Shown piece by piece: positions 47,208-56,722 of a DNA stretch of 64,000 nucleotides (position 1 is its first letter; every line of letters starts with the position of its first letter). Position numbers and translations under genes: made by a program. Below the pieces are notes generated by a model. That model did no database searches. It saw only the letters and a program-made list of their open reading frames with translations, and had not been told where the DNA came from. Source of the DNA: Pseudomonas lijiangensis (GTDB lineage Bacteria; Pseudomonadota; Gammaproteobacteria; Pseudomonadales; Pseudomonadaceae); assembly GCF_018968705.1 (NCBI RefSeq), contig NZ_CP076668.1:2615001-2679000 (forward strand), read 5' to 3'.

Positions 47208-48410
47208 ATGACTGCCGATTGCCTGATGACTACTTACAAGCCTCTGGACCTGAATCTTGTCCGTGGCCTTGGCACCCGTCTGTGGGATCAGGCAGGCCGC
47301 GAGTACCTTGATGCCGTGGCGGGTGTTGCGGTGACCAATGTCGGGCATTCCCATCCCTTGCTGGTCGCAGCCATCACCGAGCAGGCCGGGTTACTGTTGC
47401 ATACCTCCAATCTGTACAGCATTGATTGGCAGCAACGATTGGCGCATAAGCTGACCCGGCTATCGGGCCTGGAGCGTGCGTTTTTCAACAATTCAGGTGC
47501 GGAGGCCAACGAAACGGCACTCAAGCTCGCCCGGCTGCATGGCTGGCACAAGGGTATTGACCAGCCATTGGTGGTGGTCATGGACAACGCCTTTCACGGA
47601 CGTACGCTGGGCACCTTGTCTGCCAGCGACGGACCTGCCGTGCGGCTGGGTTTCAGCAACTTGCCGGGCGATTTCATCAAGGTCGCGTTCGGGGATCTGA
47701 AGGCCTTTGACCGGGTATGTGAGCGTCATGGCCATCGCATCGCCGCAGTGCTGGTCGAACCTGTGCAGGGCGAGGGCGGCGTGCAGGTCGCCCCTGAGGG
47801 CTATCTGAAAGCCTTGCGTGAACGTTGCACGCGGCGCAACTGGTTGCTGATGCTCGATGAAATCCAGACCGGCATGGGCCGTACCGGGCAATGGTTCGCC
47901 TTTCAGCACGAAGGTATCGTGCCTGATGTCATGACTCTGGCCAAAGGCCTGGGCAACGGCATCCCCATCGGAGCCTGTCTGGCGAAAGGTGCGGCTGCCC
48001 GGCTGTTTACGCCAGGTAGCCATGGCAGTACGTTTGGCGGTAATCCGCTGGCCTGTCGCGCTGCCTGTACCGTCATCGACATCATTGAACAGCAGAATCT
48101 TGTGCAGAACGCTCGCCTGCAAGGGCAGCACCTGTTGGAGCGGTTACGTGAAGAGCTGGGCAGTCATCCCGAGGTAGTGGCAATCCGTGGTTCGGGTTTG
48201 ATGATCGGCATCGAATTGCAACAGGCCATTGCTGATCTGACCTCCATTGCTGCCAGTCAGCAGGGCTTGTTGATCAATGTGACGAGAAGCAAGACCATTC
48301 GTCTCTTGCCGCCGCTGATCCTTGTTGGCGCAGAGGTCGAGATGATTGTGCAAGGCATCGTCAGGACACTGGATAGCGTCACTCGCAGGGCTGTTCAGGG
48401 CTGTGCCTGA
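47208..48410 (+). CDS. Class III aminotransferase, acetylornithine-transaminase type
   Basis: 400 residues. ArgD/AruC-like parts: [56 protein letters not shown] and the PLP-lysine in [37 protein letters not shown] motif contacts the phosphate. Transfers an amino group from acetylornithine, succinylornithine or a similar omega-amine to 2-oxoglutarate. Whether it serves synthesis or catabolism is unclear; it stands alone beside a LysR gene, away from arg/aru genes. Confidence 0.87.
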   Translation: MTADCLMTTYKPLDLNLVRGLGTRLWDQAGREYLDAVAGVAVTNVGHSHPLLVAAITEQAGLLLHTSNLYSIDWQQRLAHKLTRLSGLERAFFNNSGAEANETALKLARLHGWHKGIDQPLVVVMDNAFHGRTLGTLSASDGPAVRLGFSNLPGDFIKVAFGDLKAFDRVCERHGHRIAAVLVEPVQGEGGVQVAPEGYLKALRERCTRRNWLLMLDEIQTGMGRTGQWFAFQHEGIVPDVMTLAKGLGNGIPIGACLAKGAAARLFTPGSHGSTFGGNPLACRAACTVIDIIEQQNLVQNARLQGQHLLERLREELGSHPEVVAIRGSGLMIGIELQQAIADLTSIAASQQGLLINVTRSKTIRLLPPLILVGAEVEMIVQGIVRTLDSVTRRAVQGCA

Positions 48411-48537
48411 AGCAACGGATCGAGGGAAAGACAAATCCTGGGCTATACCGTGATGATGCAGATGCGGTAGAACAACGCTGGGAATTACGAGTCTCTACGC
48501 GTAATGCTTACCCCCATGGATTTGAAAGGAGCCCATC

Positions 48538-49068
48538 ATGCTTATCCGGTCCCTGACCCTCGCCACCTTGCTGATTGCTGCCGGTCCGTCCTTTGCGGCC
48601 GACGGCGATGCACCGCTGGCGCAGGAGCGCGGCAAGACACGTCCGTTGATCATCATTGCTCCCAGCACGGTCGACCCCACCCTGATCAGCCTGAAAAAGG
48701 CCCTTGATGAACCCGCCAATCGCGAGGCATTCGCTCAGCGCAACATGGTCTTGTATACCGTGGTCAACACCATCGGTGAGCGTAACGGCAAGACCATGGA
48801 TGCCCAGTCCACCATGGCCTTGATACGTGAACTAAAGCTGGGTGCCGGTGTGCAGACCAAGGTCATTCTGGTGGGCAAGGACGGTGAGAAGAAGATCGAA
48901 AAAGCGGGGGCCATCGATCCCAAGGAGATCTTCGCCACGATCGATCAGATGCCGATGCGCGAGCGTGAAGCTGCCGCACCGCCACCGGAGCCTGAAGCCA
49001 AGGCTCCTGTCGAAAAGGCTGCGAAGCCCGGCAAGGCCGGCGCCCAGGGCAAGACACTGGATGATTGA
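48538..49068 (+). CDS. DUF4174 periplasmic protein
   Basis: 176 residues with a signal peptide (MLIRSLTLATLLIAAGPSFA). The DUF4174 domain follows: RPLIIIAPSTVDPTLISLKK, MVLYTVVNTIGERNG, and TKVILVGKDGEKKIEKAGAI, a thioredoxin-like fold without active Cys. The C-terminal tail is Pro/Ala/Lys-rich (about 35 residues). AAAGGAG precedes the ATG. Function unknown; probably periplasmic. Confidence 0.85.
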   Translation: MLIRSLTLATLLIAAGPSFAADGDAPLAQERGKTRPLIIIAPSTVDPTLISLKKALDEPANREAFAQRNMVLYTVVNTIGERNGKTMDAQSTMALIRELKLGAGVQTKVILVGKDGEKKIEKAGAIDPKEIFATIDQMPMREREAAAPPPEPEAKAPVEKAAKPGKAGAQGKTLDD

Positions 49069-49124
49069 AGTCGCAACAAGAGTGGAGCTGCGCTGTCAGC
49101 CCCACTCGTTGTGCATGCTGAAAC

Positions 49125-49565
49125 TCAATCCCCGCGAATGTACTGCTCCAGTTGCTGGATGAGGCTGGCCTGTTCCGAGATGGCTTCCTTGACCAGGTCG
49201 CCAATGGACAGCAGCCCCAGCAATTGCCCACCTTCTACCACCGGCAGGTGACGCAGGTGATTGTCGGTCATGATGTTCATGCAGGTTTCCACACTCTGCT
49301 GTGAATCGACCGTAATCACCTTGCTGCTCATGATGGCGCTGACCGGCGTACCGACAGACGAGCGTCCCTTGAGGATCATCTTGCGTGCGTAGTCACGCTC
49401 GCTGACCACCCCTACAACCACACCGCCCGCTATGACCGGCAATGCCCCGATATTCTTGTCGGCCATCAGCCTGAGTGCATCGAGCACCATCTGATCGGGA
49501 CCGATGGTATGCACTTGCTGGTGTTGTTCGGATTTTAGCTTCAGCAATTGGGCAACGGTTTTCAT
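49125..49565 (-). CDS. Two-CBS-domain protein
   Basis: 146 residues from the ATG with GGAGAG upstream (MKTVAQLLKLKSEQHQQVHT). Two CBS motifs: VLDALRLMADKNIGALPVIA with SERDYARKMILKGRSS, and VETCMNIMTDNHLRHLPVVE with LLSIGDLVKEAISEQ. Stand-alone CBS pairs bind adenine nucleotides and are common in Pseudomonas; the partner is unknown. Confidence 0.9.
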   Translation of the reverse strand: MKTVAQLLKLKSEQHQQVHTIGPDQMVLDALRLMADKNIGALPVIAGGVVVGVVSERDYARKMILKGRSSVGTPVSAIMSSKVITVDSQQSVETCMNIMTDNHLRHLPVVEGGQLLGLLSIGDLVKEAISEQASLIQQLEQYIRGD

Positions 49566-49684
49566 GGGGGCTCTCCGTGAATGAGGACCAGAATGATTGT
49601 AGCCCTCCGGAGAGGGCACTACAGAATCACGGGATCGAAGAGTTCAGGCAAGTATTTGTTAAAGCCATACAATGAAGTGCACTT

Positions 49685-49774
49685 TGTGGGAGGCAGCTTG
49701 CTGGCGACTTTCAGCGTACGACGCAGAATATCTGCCAGTTTCAGGCCTTTTTCGCCAGCAAGCTGCCTCCCACA
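49685..49774. repeat. REP-type palindromic element, copy 2
   Basis: The cleanest pair of arms: TGTGGGAGGCAGCTTGCTGG and CCAGCAAGCTGCCTCCCACA are exact inverses. The middle is GACGCAGAATATCTGCCAG and so on, as in copy 1. The outer right flank (TTAACTGCTCGGCATTAGG, just after) matches the outer end of copy 4. It lies between the CBS gene start and the TonB gene end. Confidence 0.88.
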
Positions 49775-49826
49775 CGTGTTGTTTATGCCTTAACTGCTCG
49801 GCATTAGGTTGTGCAAGCCAATTTAT

Positions 49827-52331
49827 CTACCAACGATACGTCGCGCTGGCCTGTACGGTGCGTTGTGCGCCGTACCAGCACCACGAATAGTAATAGCAGG
49901 ACGCGACGTATTTCTTGTTGGCGAGGTTGGAGACATTCAACGCCAGGCGCAGGTTGTCCATCGGGTTGTAGAGGTTTGGAATGTCGTAGTGCGCCGCAGC
50001 GTCGAACAGGGTGTAGCCCGGTACTTTCAGGCTGTTGGCTTCATCACCCCAGGTCGAGCCGATATAGCGCGCGCCCGCGCCGACACCAAAACCGTCCAGC
50101 TTGCCCTCGCGAAAGGTGTAATCCACCCAGGCCGAGGCGGTGTGGCGGGGAATGGCTGGCGGGGTTGTTCCTTCAGCCGGCTGGACCGGGCCATTGGCCT
50201 GGCCGACGATGCCCGGCTGGACCCGCACCGTGCTGTTGGACTTGCTGACCTGATTGTCCAGATACGCATAAGCAGCCGTGATATCCAGGTTGTCGCTCAG
50301 GCTGGCCTTGCCTTCAAGCTCGAAACCGCGTGACTGGACTTCGCCGGTCTGAACCTGGCAGCGGGCGCCGTTGCAGATATTCGTCGCGATCGGGTCCGGG
50401 GTCAGCACATTGGTGCGTCGCAAATCGAAGATGGCGGCGCTGATGAAACTGTTACTGCCCGGTGGCTGGTATTTGATACCCAGTTCGTACTGCTTGCCCT
50501 CGGTCGGTTCGAAAGGCTTGTTGCCCAGGCCCGTGCCCGATTGCGGCTCGAAGGATTCGGAATAGCTGATGTAAGGTGCCAGCCCGTTATCGAACAGATA
50601 GACCAGACCCAGGCGTCCGGTGAAGGCTTCACTTTCCACCGAGCTTTTGGTCTTCACGCCGGTCGCGATTCGCTTCGAGCTGTTGGTGCTGTCAGCCCAG
50701 TCGTAACGGCCACCCATCAGCAACACCCATTTGTCCCACTTCAACTGCTCTTGCAGGTACAGGCCTTTCTGCTGACTGCGGGCGGTCGCGTCAGTGGTGT
50801 AGGTGATGGGCGCTACCGGGCGGCCATAGACCGGATCGAACAAATCCAGGGACGGGCCATTGCCATTCCCGGATTTGGTGTCGGTGCTGGTGTTCTGATA
50901 ATCGGCACCGAACAGCACTGTGTGCTGAACAGGGCCAGTGTCGAATCTGGCCTGCAACTGATTATCAAGGGTGTAGGAATCCATATTTACATCGCTGCCG
51001 ATGGTGTAGCGGCCCATGGTTCGGTAATCGGGCTGCAAGGCATCGGTGCCGTTGTAGATGCTCTGATAGATACCTTCGCTGCGCAGGTAGCGGGTGTTCT
51101 GGCGAAAGGTCCAGACATCGTTCAGGTGATGCTCGAACAGGTAGCCGACAGCGTGATATTCGCGGTCGCTTTTCTCGAAATCCTTCTCGCCGTCGTAGAA
51201 GTCCACATCGATATCTCGCCCGGTCGGGCTGTTCAGCAATGAGCCGTAAGCCGGGATCGACCCGTAGGACGCGCCTTTGGGATCGCTTTGATAATTCGCC
51301 AGAAAGGTCAGCGAAGTGTCTTCATTCGGGCGCCAGGTGAATGCTGTCGCAATGGACTGGCGACGGGTTTCGGTGTGTTCGATCTGGCCGTCCGCATCGT
51401 CATACAGCCCGGACACGCGATAGGAGTAGACGCCCTGATCGTCAATCGGCCCGCCAAAGTCGAAGGTCGTGCGCTTCTTGTTGAAGTTGCCGTACGTGAG
51501 CCCGATTTCGCGAAAAGGGGTCTCGGTCGGCAGCTTGCTGACCATGTTCACCACGCCGCTGGGGCTGGCCTGGCCGTACAGCACGGAAGAGGGGCCGCGC
51601 AGCACTTCGACACGCTCCAGATCGAAGGCATCCTTCTGCGGTGACGCATCCCGGTTGCCCGGCATTCGCAGGCCGTCCAGATAGGTTGCCGGGGAGAAGC
51701 CGCGAATACTCATCTGGTCCAGTCGTGAAGCGGTAGAGCCACGGGTTTCCGGCACCACTGCCGCGCTGTAGCGCAGGATCTGATTGAGGCTCGATGCGCC
51801 CTGGGCTTTCATCTGGTCCTTGGTGACCACCGAAATCGACTGCGGCGTTTCGATCAGTGCCGTGTCGGTCTTGGTGCCGGTACGTCCACGGGTTGCGACA
51901 TAACCCGACACCGGACCGCTGGCGCTTTCGGCCTGGGTAGCCCCGATGATGCTGGTGGCCTGCAACTCCATGGTCCCGTCGGCGGTTTCGGGAGCCGCTT
52001 CGATGCGATAACGATTGGCCGATACCGTCAGAACCTGCAAGCCCGTACCGCTGAGCAAGCGGCTGATGGCCTCGTGAGTGCTGAACTGCCCTTGCAGGCC
52101 ATTGCTGCGCTTGCCCCGCGTCAGTGCCGGATCGAATGCCAGTACCAGTTGCGCCTGCTCTGCAAGGGTATTGAGTGCCTCACTCAGATCTCCGGCCGGG
52201 ATCGAGAAGCTTTTCACGACGCTGGCCTGTTGATCAGGTACGGATGATTCGGCGGCTTGCAGGGGCACCGCGGCGCAGGCCATGAAAATGGCAAGTGCCA
52301 AGGGATGCAGCGAACTGGCAGGGCGAGACAT
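49827..52331 (-). CDS. TonB-dependent siderophore receptor with STN signalling domain
   Basis: 834 residues from the ATG with AAGGATC upstream. A signal peptide ends at LQA. The STN secretin/TonB N-domain is at about 35-110 (FSIPAGDLSEALNTLAEQAQ). The TonB plug has ISVVTKDQMKAQGASSLNQI and VEVLRGPSSVLYGQASPSGV, and the 22-strand barrel ends in ATYRW. Closest in style to FoxA/FpvA/FiuA-like ferri-siderophore receptors. An STN domain normally talks to an anti-sigma factor, but no FecI/FecR-like pair lies beside it. Siderophore type not inferable. Confidence 0.92.
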   Translation of the reverse strand: MSRPASSLHPLALAIFMACAAVPLQAAESSVPDQQASVVKSFSIPAGDLSEALNTLAEQAQLVLAFDPALTRGKRSNGLQGQFSTHEAISRLLSGTGLQVLTVSANRYRIEAAPETADGTMELQATSIIGATQAESASGPVSGYVATRGRTGTKTDTALIETPQSISVVTKDQMKAQGASSLNQILRYSAAVVPETRGSTASRLDQMSIRGFSPATYLDGLRMPGNRDASPQKDAFDLERVEVLRGPSSVLYGQASPSGVVNMVSKLPTETPFREIGLTYGNFNKKRTTFDFGGPIDDQGVYSYRVSGLYDDADGQIEHTETRRQSIATAFTWRPNEDTSLTFLANYQSDPKGASYGSIPAYGSLLNSPTGRDIDVDFYDGEKDFEKSDREYHAVGYLFEHHLNDVWTFRQNTRYLRSEGIYQSIYNGTDALQPDYRTMGRYTIGSDVNMDSYTLDNQLQARFDTGPVQHTVLFGADYQNTSTDTKSGNGNGPSLDLFDPVYGRPVAPITYTTDATARSQQKGLYLQEQLKWDKWVLLMGGRYDWADSTNSSKRIATGVKTKSSVESEAFTGRLGLVYLFDNGLAPYISYSESFEPQSGTGLGNKPFEPTEGKQYELGIKYQPPGSNSFISAAIFDLRRTNVLTPDPIATNICNGARCQVQTGEVQSRGFELEGKASLSDNLDITAAYAYLDNQVSKSNSTVRVQPGIVGQANGPVQPAEGTTPPAIPRHTASAWVDYTFREGKLDGFGVGAGARYIGSTWGDEANSLKVPGYTLFDAAAHYDIPNLYNPMDNLRLALNVSNLANKKYVASCYYYSWCWYGAQRTVQASATYRW

Positions 52332-52443
52332 GAAAGATCCTTGGTGCAAATGGAGGGTTTCCATAGCCCTGACGCACACCGGATAAAAACAGACAGTAGA
52401 TGGGAAATATTTTTATTCTGTTTTGTGAACTGTACTGATTCAA

Positions 52444-52471
52444 GGCCTGAAGGAATGAATTCGCTCAGGCC
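52444..52471. repeat. Inverted repeat upstream of polB
   Basis: GGCCTGA and TCAGGCC arms (7 bases each) with a 14-base gap, about 55 bases before the polB start. It might be a hairpin or operator. It does not fit the LexA spacing. The 52332-52524 gap is otherwise AT-rich and without a gene. Confidence 0.35.
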
Positions 52472-52524
52472 GGGGGATCGAAGGGTAGAATCATCACCTG
52501 AAACACTTTCTTGAGGTCAGCACG

Positions 52525-54888
52525 TTGGATTTACAGCAGGGCTTTATCCTGAGCCGACACTGGCGTGATACGCCAGCCGGGACTGAAGTCGACTTCTGGC
52601 TGGCCACCGATCATGGCCCCAGACACATCCGCCTGCCTTGCCAGCCTTCCGTTGCTTTTGTGCCCGCCGAGCAGGGCGAGCGAGCGAAGGAATTGCTGCG
52701 CGGTGAGCGCGGTGTAGAGCTGCGTCCGCTGGCGCTCTGTGATTTCCGGCACCGCCCGGTGCTGGGTGTCTATTGTCAGCAGCATCGGCAGTTGATGAAC
52801 ATCGAGAAACTGTTGCGCAAGGGCAATGTGGATGTCTATGAAGCCGACATCCGTCCCCCTGAACGCTATCTGATGGAGCGTTTCATTACCGCGCCCGTGC
52901 TATTCGGCGGTACGCCTGATGCGCAGGGTGTGCTGTGCAATGCCCAGATCAAGCCCGACTCCGATTATCGGCCACAGTTGAAACTGGTTTCGCTGGATAT
53001 CGAAACCACCTCCCGTGGCGAGCTGTATTCCATTGCCCTGGAAGGCTGCGGGCAGCGTCAGGTCTACATGCTGGGACCAGCCAATGGCGGCAATGAGGCC
53101 CAGGATTTCCAGCTCGAATATTGCGACACCCGTGCGCAGTTGCTGGAGAGGCTGAACCAGTGGATGGCCCTGCATGACCCGGATGCAATCATCGGCTGGA
53201 ATGTGGTGCAGTTCGATCTGCGGGTTCTCCATGAGCATGCCAAGCGCTTGCAGGTCCCCTTGATATTGGGGCGCGATAACCAGCCCATGGGCTGGCGCGA
53301 GCATGGCAACCGCGACAATCATTACTTTGCCGATATCGGTGGACGTCTGGTGATCGACGGTATCGAAGCCTTGCGCTCGGCAACCTGGAGTTTCCCTTCG
53401 TTCAGCCTTGAAAACGTGTCGCAGACCCTGCTGGGCGAAGGCAAGGCGATTGATACGCCGTATCAGCGCATGGACGAAATCAACCGCATGTTCGCCGAGG
53501 ACAAGCCGGCGCTGGCTCGCTACAACATCAAGGACTGCGAACTGGTCACGCGGATCTTCGCCAAGACCGAATTACTGACTTTCCTGCTGGAACGCGCAAC
53601 GGTCACGGGGCTGCCTGCCGACCGCAGCGGAGGTTCGGTGGCCGCATTCTGTCATCTGTATATTCCGCTGATGCATCGCCAGGGCTTTGTCGCGCCCAAC
53701 CTCGGCGAGCGCCTGCCGGAGGCCAGCCCCGGTGGCTTTGTGATGGACTCCCAGCCCGGCCTGTATGAGTCCGTGCTGGTGCTGGACTACAAGAGTCTGT
53801 ACCCGTCGATTATCCGCTCCTTCCTGATCGATCCTGTTGGTTTGATCGAAGGCATGCGCCAGCCGGATGACGAGCATTCCGTGCCGGGCTTTCGCGGCGC
53901 ACGCTTTTCCCGCACCCGGCATAGCCTGCCGTCCATCGTGGAGCGGGTCTGGCGTGGCCGGGAAACCGCCAAGCGTGAACACAATGCGCCGCTGTCCCAG
54001 GCGCTGAAGATCATCATGAACGCCTTCTATGGCGTGCTGGGGTCGAGCGGTTGCCGCTTTTTCGACCCACGCCTGGCATCGTCGATCACCATGCGGGGCC
54101 ACGAAATCATGCTCAAGACCCGTGAGCTGATCCAGGCTCAGGGCTACACGGTGATCTACGGCGATACCGATTCGACCTTTGTCTGGCTGGGGCGCACACA
54201 TGGTCAGGAGGAGGCGACGGATATCGGTCGCTCGCTGGTTCGGCACGTCAACCAGTGGTGGCGCGAGCATCTGCACAACGAGTACGGATTGCACAGCGCC
54301 CTTGAGCTGCAGTTCGAAACGCATTTCCGCCGCTTTCTGATGCCGACCATCCGCGGCGCAGAGGAGGGCAGCAAGAAGCGTTACGCCGGGCTGGTAACCC
54401 GCGCCGATGGCAGCGAGGAAATGGTCTACAAGGGGCTGGAAACCGTACGTACCGACTGGTCACCGCTGGCGCAGCAATTCCAGCAGGAACTGTACCTGCG
54501 AATATTCAAGCGCCAGCCTTATCAGGATTACGTGCGCGAGTATGTACGGCGTACCCTGGCAGGCGAACTCGACGACTTGCTGATCTATCGCAAGCGGCTG
54601 CGGCGCAAGCTGGACGACTACCAGCGCAACGTCCCGCCCCATGTGCGTGCGGCGCGCCTTGCCGATGAGTACAACGACAGCCAGGGCCGACCGCGCCAGT
54701 ACCAGAGCGGAGGCTGGATCAGCTATGTGATCAGCGTTGCCGGGCCGGAGCCTCTGGAGATTCGCAAGGCACCCATCGATTACGATCATTACGTCACCCG
54801 GCAACTGCAACCTGTGGCTGACGCTATCCTGCCGTTCGTGGATGACGATTTCAGCACCTTGATTGGTGGCCAGTTGGGGCTGTTCTAG
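52525..54888 (+). CDS. polB: DNA polymerase II (family B)
   Basis: 787 residues with a TTG start after GAGGT. Proofreading exonuclease motifs: DIETTS (Asp158/Glu160), [14 protein letters not shown] and YNIKDCELV. Polymerase motifs: [11 protein letters not shown] (about 421), [26 protein letters not shown] (about 545-550). All catalytic acids are present. Translesion/restart polymerase. I saw no LexA box in front of it. The stop overlaps the converging SIR2 stop within CTAG. Confidence 0.96.
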   Translation: MDLQQGFILSRHWRDTPAGTEVDFWLATDHGPRHIRLPCQPSVAFVPAEQGERAKELLRGERGVELRPLALCDFRHRPVLGVYCQQHRQLMNIEKLLRKGNVDVYEADIRPPERYLMERFITAPVLFGGTPDAQGVLCNAQIKPDSDYRPQLKLVSLDIETTSRGELYSIALEGCGQRQVYMLGPANGGNEAQDFQLEYCDTRAQLLERLNQWMALHDPDAIIGWNVVQFDLRVLHEHAKRLQVPLILGRDNQPMGWREHGNRDNHYFADIGGRLVIDGIEALRSATWSFPSFSLENVSQTLLGEGKAIDTPYQRMDEINRMFAEDKPALARYNIKDCELVTRIFAKTELLTFLLERATVTGLPADRSGGSVAAFCHLYIPLMHRQGFVAPNLGERLPEASPGGFVMDSQPGLYESVLVLDYKSLYPSIIRSFLIDPVGLIEGMRQPDDEHSVPGFRGARFSRTRHSLPSIVERVWRGRETAKREHNAPLSQALKIIMNAFYGVLGSSGCRFFDPRLASSITMRGHEIMLKTRELIQAQGYTVIYGDTDSTFVWLGRTHGQEEATDIGRSLVRHVNQWWREHLHNEYGLHSALELQFETHFRRFLMPTIRGAEEGSKKRYAGLVTRADGSEEMVYKGLETVRTDWSPLAQQFQQELYLRIFKRQPYQDYVREYVRRTLAGELDDLLIYRKRLRRKLDDYQRNVPPHVRAARLADEYNDSQGRPRQYQSGGWISYVISVAGPEPLEIRKAPIDYDHYVTRQLQPVADAILPFVDDDFSTLIGGQLGLF

Positions 54889-55712
54889 CCCAGGCGTTCC
54901 ATCAGCACGGGCAGCACCTGCTCACACGACGCCTCGATCTTCATGTCGAGCAAGTCGTCTGCGCGGGTCTTGCCCTGATTGATGGCAATGATGGGCTTGT
55001 CTTGCTCGGCCATGGCCTTGCACAAGCGAAAAGCCGACCAGGCCATCAGGGAGGTGCCGACCACCAGCAGCCCTTGGGCCTGTTCGACACTTTCGGTGGC
55101 CTTGGCGGCAGTTTCGGCTGCAACGTTTTCACCAAAGAACACCACATCCGGTTTCAGTCGCTGACCTTCGCAGTACGGGCAGTGGGGAACCTGGAAATCC
55201 ATCTCGAACGACGCGTCCAGCAAGGTATCGCCATCGGGCGCCTGTATGGCGTTGACGCCCGAAAGGTAAGGGTTCTGCGCAACCATGATGTCCTGGATTG
55301 CGGCCCGGTCGCTGCGCTGATGGCAGTCCAGGCAGTACACGCGATGCAGACTGCCATGCAGCTCGATCACGTCATGGCTGCCCGCCTGATCATGGAGCGC
55401 GTCGACATTCTGGGTGATAAGCCCACTGATATGTCCACCCGTCTGCAAACTGGCCAATGCCCGGTGCGCGGCATTGGGTTCGGCCTGGCGGATACGCGGC
55501 CAGCCGAGCATCGCTCGCGCCCAGTAACGCTGGCGGGCGCTGGGGGCCTTGAGGAATTCCTGATACATCATCGGCTGCTTGCCACGCCGCACGCCGTCCT
55601 TGTCGCGATAGTCGGGAATGCCTGACGCCGTGCTGATGCCCGCGCCGGTAAGGACCAGGAGTGGCTTGTCGGTCAGGGTCTGAAGCAGATCGTGGATCTG
55701 GTCGTCCAGCAT
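54885..55712 (-). CDS. SIR2-family NAD-dependent protein deacylase
   Basis: 275 residues from the ATG with AGAGGTG upstream; longer in-frame starts at 55748 and 55754 have poorer sites. NAD motif [30 protein letters not shown], catalytic His in [11 protein letters not shown], and zinc Cys pairs CLDC and [12 protein letters not shown] and [13 protein letters not shown] complete the fold. Class II-like bacterial sirtuin. Targets unknown. Confidence 0.93.
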   Translation of the reverse strand: MLDDQIHDLLQTLTDKPLLVLTGAGISTASGIPDYRDKDGVRRGKQPMMYQEFLKAPSARQRYWARAMLGWPRIRQAEPNAAHRALASLQTGGHISGLITQNVDALHDQAGSHDVIELHGSLHRVYCLDCHQRSDRAAIQDIMVAQNPYLSGVNAIQAPDGDTLLDASFEMDFQVPHCPYCEGQRLKPDVVFFGENVAAETAAKATESVEQAQGLLVVGTSLMAWSAFRLCKAMAEQDKPIIAINQGKTRADDLLDMKIEASCEQVLPVLMERLG

Positions 55713-55780
55713 CGTCGCACCTCTAACGGAGGGTTCAGGTCGAGACATTACCACCGATCAGCCAAGGCACAGACAAAACT

Positions 55781-55871
55781 TGTGGGAGGCAGCTTGCTGG
55801 CGAAAAAGGCCTTGAGGTCGGCAGATATTCTGCGTTTGTACACTGAAGTCGCCAGCAAGCTGCCTCCCGCA
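55781..55871. repeat. REP-type palindromic element, copy 3 (reverse orientation)
   Basis: Arms TGTGGGAGGCAGCTTGCTGG and CCAGCAAGCTGCCTCCCGCA (one mismatch). The middle is the reverse complement of copies 1 and 2 (GCAGATATTCTGCGT). The left flank CCGATCAGCCAAGGCACAGA matches copy 4. It lies between the start of the SIR2 gene and the end of the DUF4130 gene. Confidence 0.88.
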
Positions 55872-55888
55872 AAGTGATCTGATCAGGA

Positions 55889-56722
55889 TTACTTCCCGAT
55901 CCGTTTACCCGGTCTTGCCCCGATATCGCTGGCCTGGCCATCCCGTTGCTTGCCGGTTCTGGCCTGGGTGATGAGGGCGGGGATCAGGGGGCCTTCGGGC
56001 AGGGTTTTCCAGAAGCGCGAAGGCATATGGCCTTGCATGACTTTGGGGTTCAGGCGTGCCGGGTTGAAGATGTGGCTGTAATAGGTCAGCCACAGGTTGC
56101 CATGGGGATCTTCTGCCTGACGGGCCATCTTTTGCCACTCCTCGGGGCAGCGCCGTTCGTGGATCAGTTGCGTGCCATCGTAATAAACCCCGTCCTGTGG
56201 GGTGGCGATCATCCAGCGATGCTGGCCCATGCGCCCGATGAAGTGCTGGCTGGCGCTTTGCAGAATGTCGTGGGCCGGCTCGTGCCAGGCGACGTATTCA
56301 GGTTGCAGCAGTTCAGGTGCTTCGCTTGAGGCGGGAAGCGCCACAAAACGCAGGAAGGCATGCAGGTGATGGGCTTCGCGGCCGATGGTCTTGAGGCGTC
56401 GATGCAGTTCACTGCCCAGTCTGTCGCCTGCCAGCATGGCGGTGCGGTCGCCATGGCTGACCCGCCAGAGCACTTCGTACAACAGGCTCCAGCGTTGATC
56501 GCCCCGATAGCAGGCGGCGCTTTGCAGCAGCTTCAGTAACTCCAGCGGCACCCGCGCCTGAAAAGGCCCGTGCTCCTGCGGGACATCTTCGTCGCTGGAG
56601 AACAGGTCGGCATCGTCGACAGCCTTCCAGCTCACCCGACTGGGATCGATTTCATGGCTCAACAGCCAGCGGGCCTGCTGGCGCCAGGTGTCGAACAGGT
56701 CATCGCAATCCAGGCAGATCAT
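55889..56722 (-). CDS. TIGR03915/DUF4130 DNA-metabolism protein
   Basis: 277 residues. Family features: LLYEVLWRVSHGDRTAMLAG, REAHHLHAFLRFVAL, WHEPAHDILQSASQHFIGRM and YYSHIFNPARLNPKVMQGHM. Many relatives carry a C-terminal UdgX uracil-DNA-binding domain, which is absent here: this protein stops after a basic tail. It overlaps the radical-SAM gene by ATGA, so the two are made together. Biochemical role not established; a role in DNA repair is inferred from partner and SOS box. Confidence 0.85.
   Translation of the reverse strand: MICLDCDDLFDTWRQQARWLLSHEIDPSRVSWKAVDDADLFSSDEDVPQEHGPFQARVPLELLKLLQSAACYRGDQRWSLLYEVLWRVSHGDRTAMLAGDRLGSELHRRLKTIGREAHHLHAFLRFVALPASSEAPELLQPEYVAWHEPAHDILQSASQHFIGRMGQHRWMIATPQDGVYYDGTQLIHERRCPEEWQKMARQAEDPHGNLWLTYYSHIFNPARLNPKVMQGHMPSRFWKTLPEGPLIPALITQARTGKQRDGQASDIGARPGKRIGK

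Noticed and set aside
52380..52440. Possible Fur box upstream of the TonB receptor
   Set aside because: The stretch is AT-rich but has no recognisable GATAAT-type triple hexamer.
52400..52524. LexA box upstream of polB
   Set aside because: polB is SOS-controlled in E. coli, but no CTG-N10-CAG was found; the GGCCTGA...TCAGGCC repeat has the wrong spacing.
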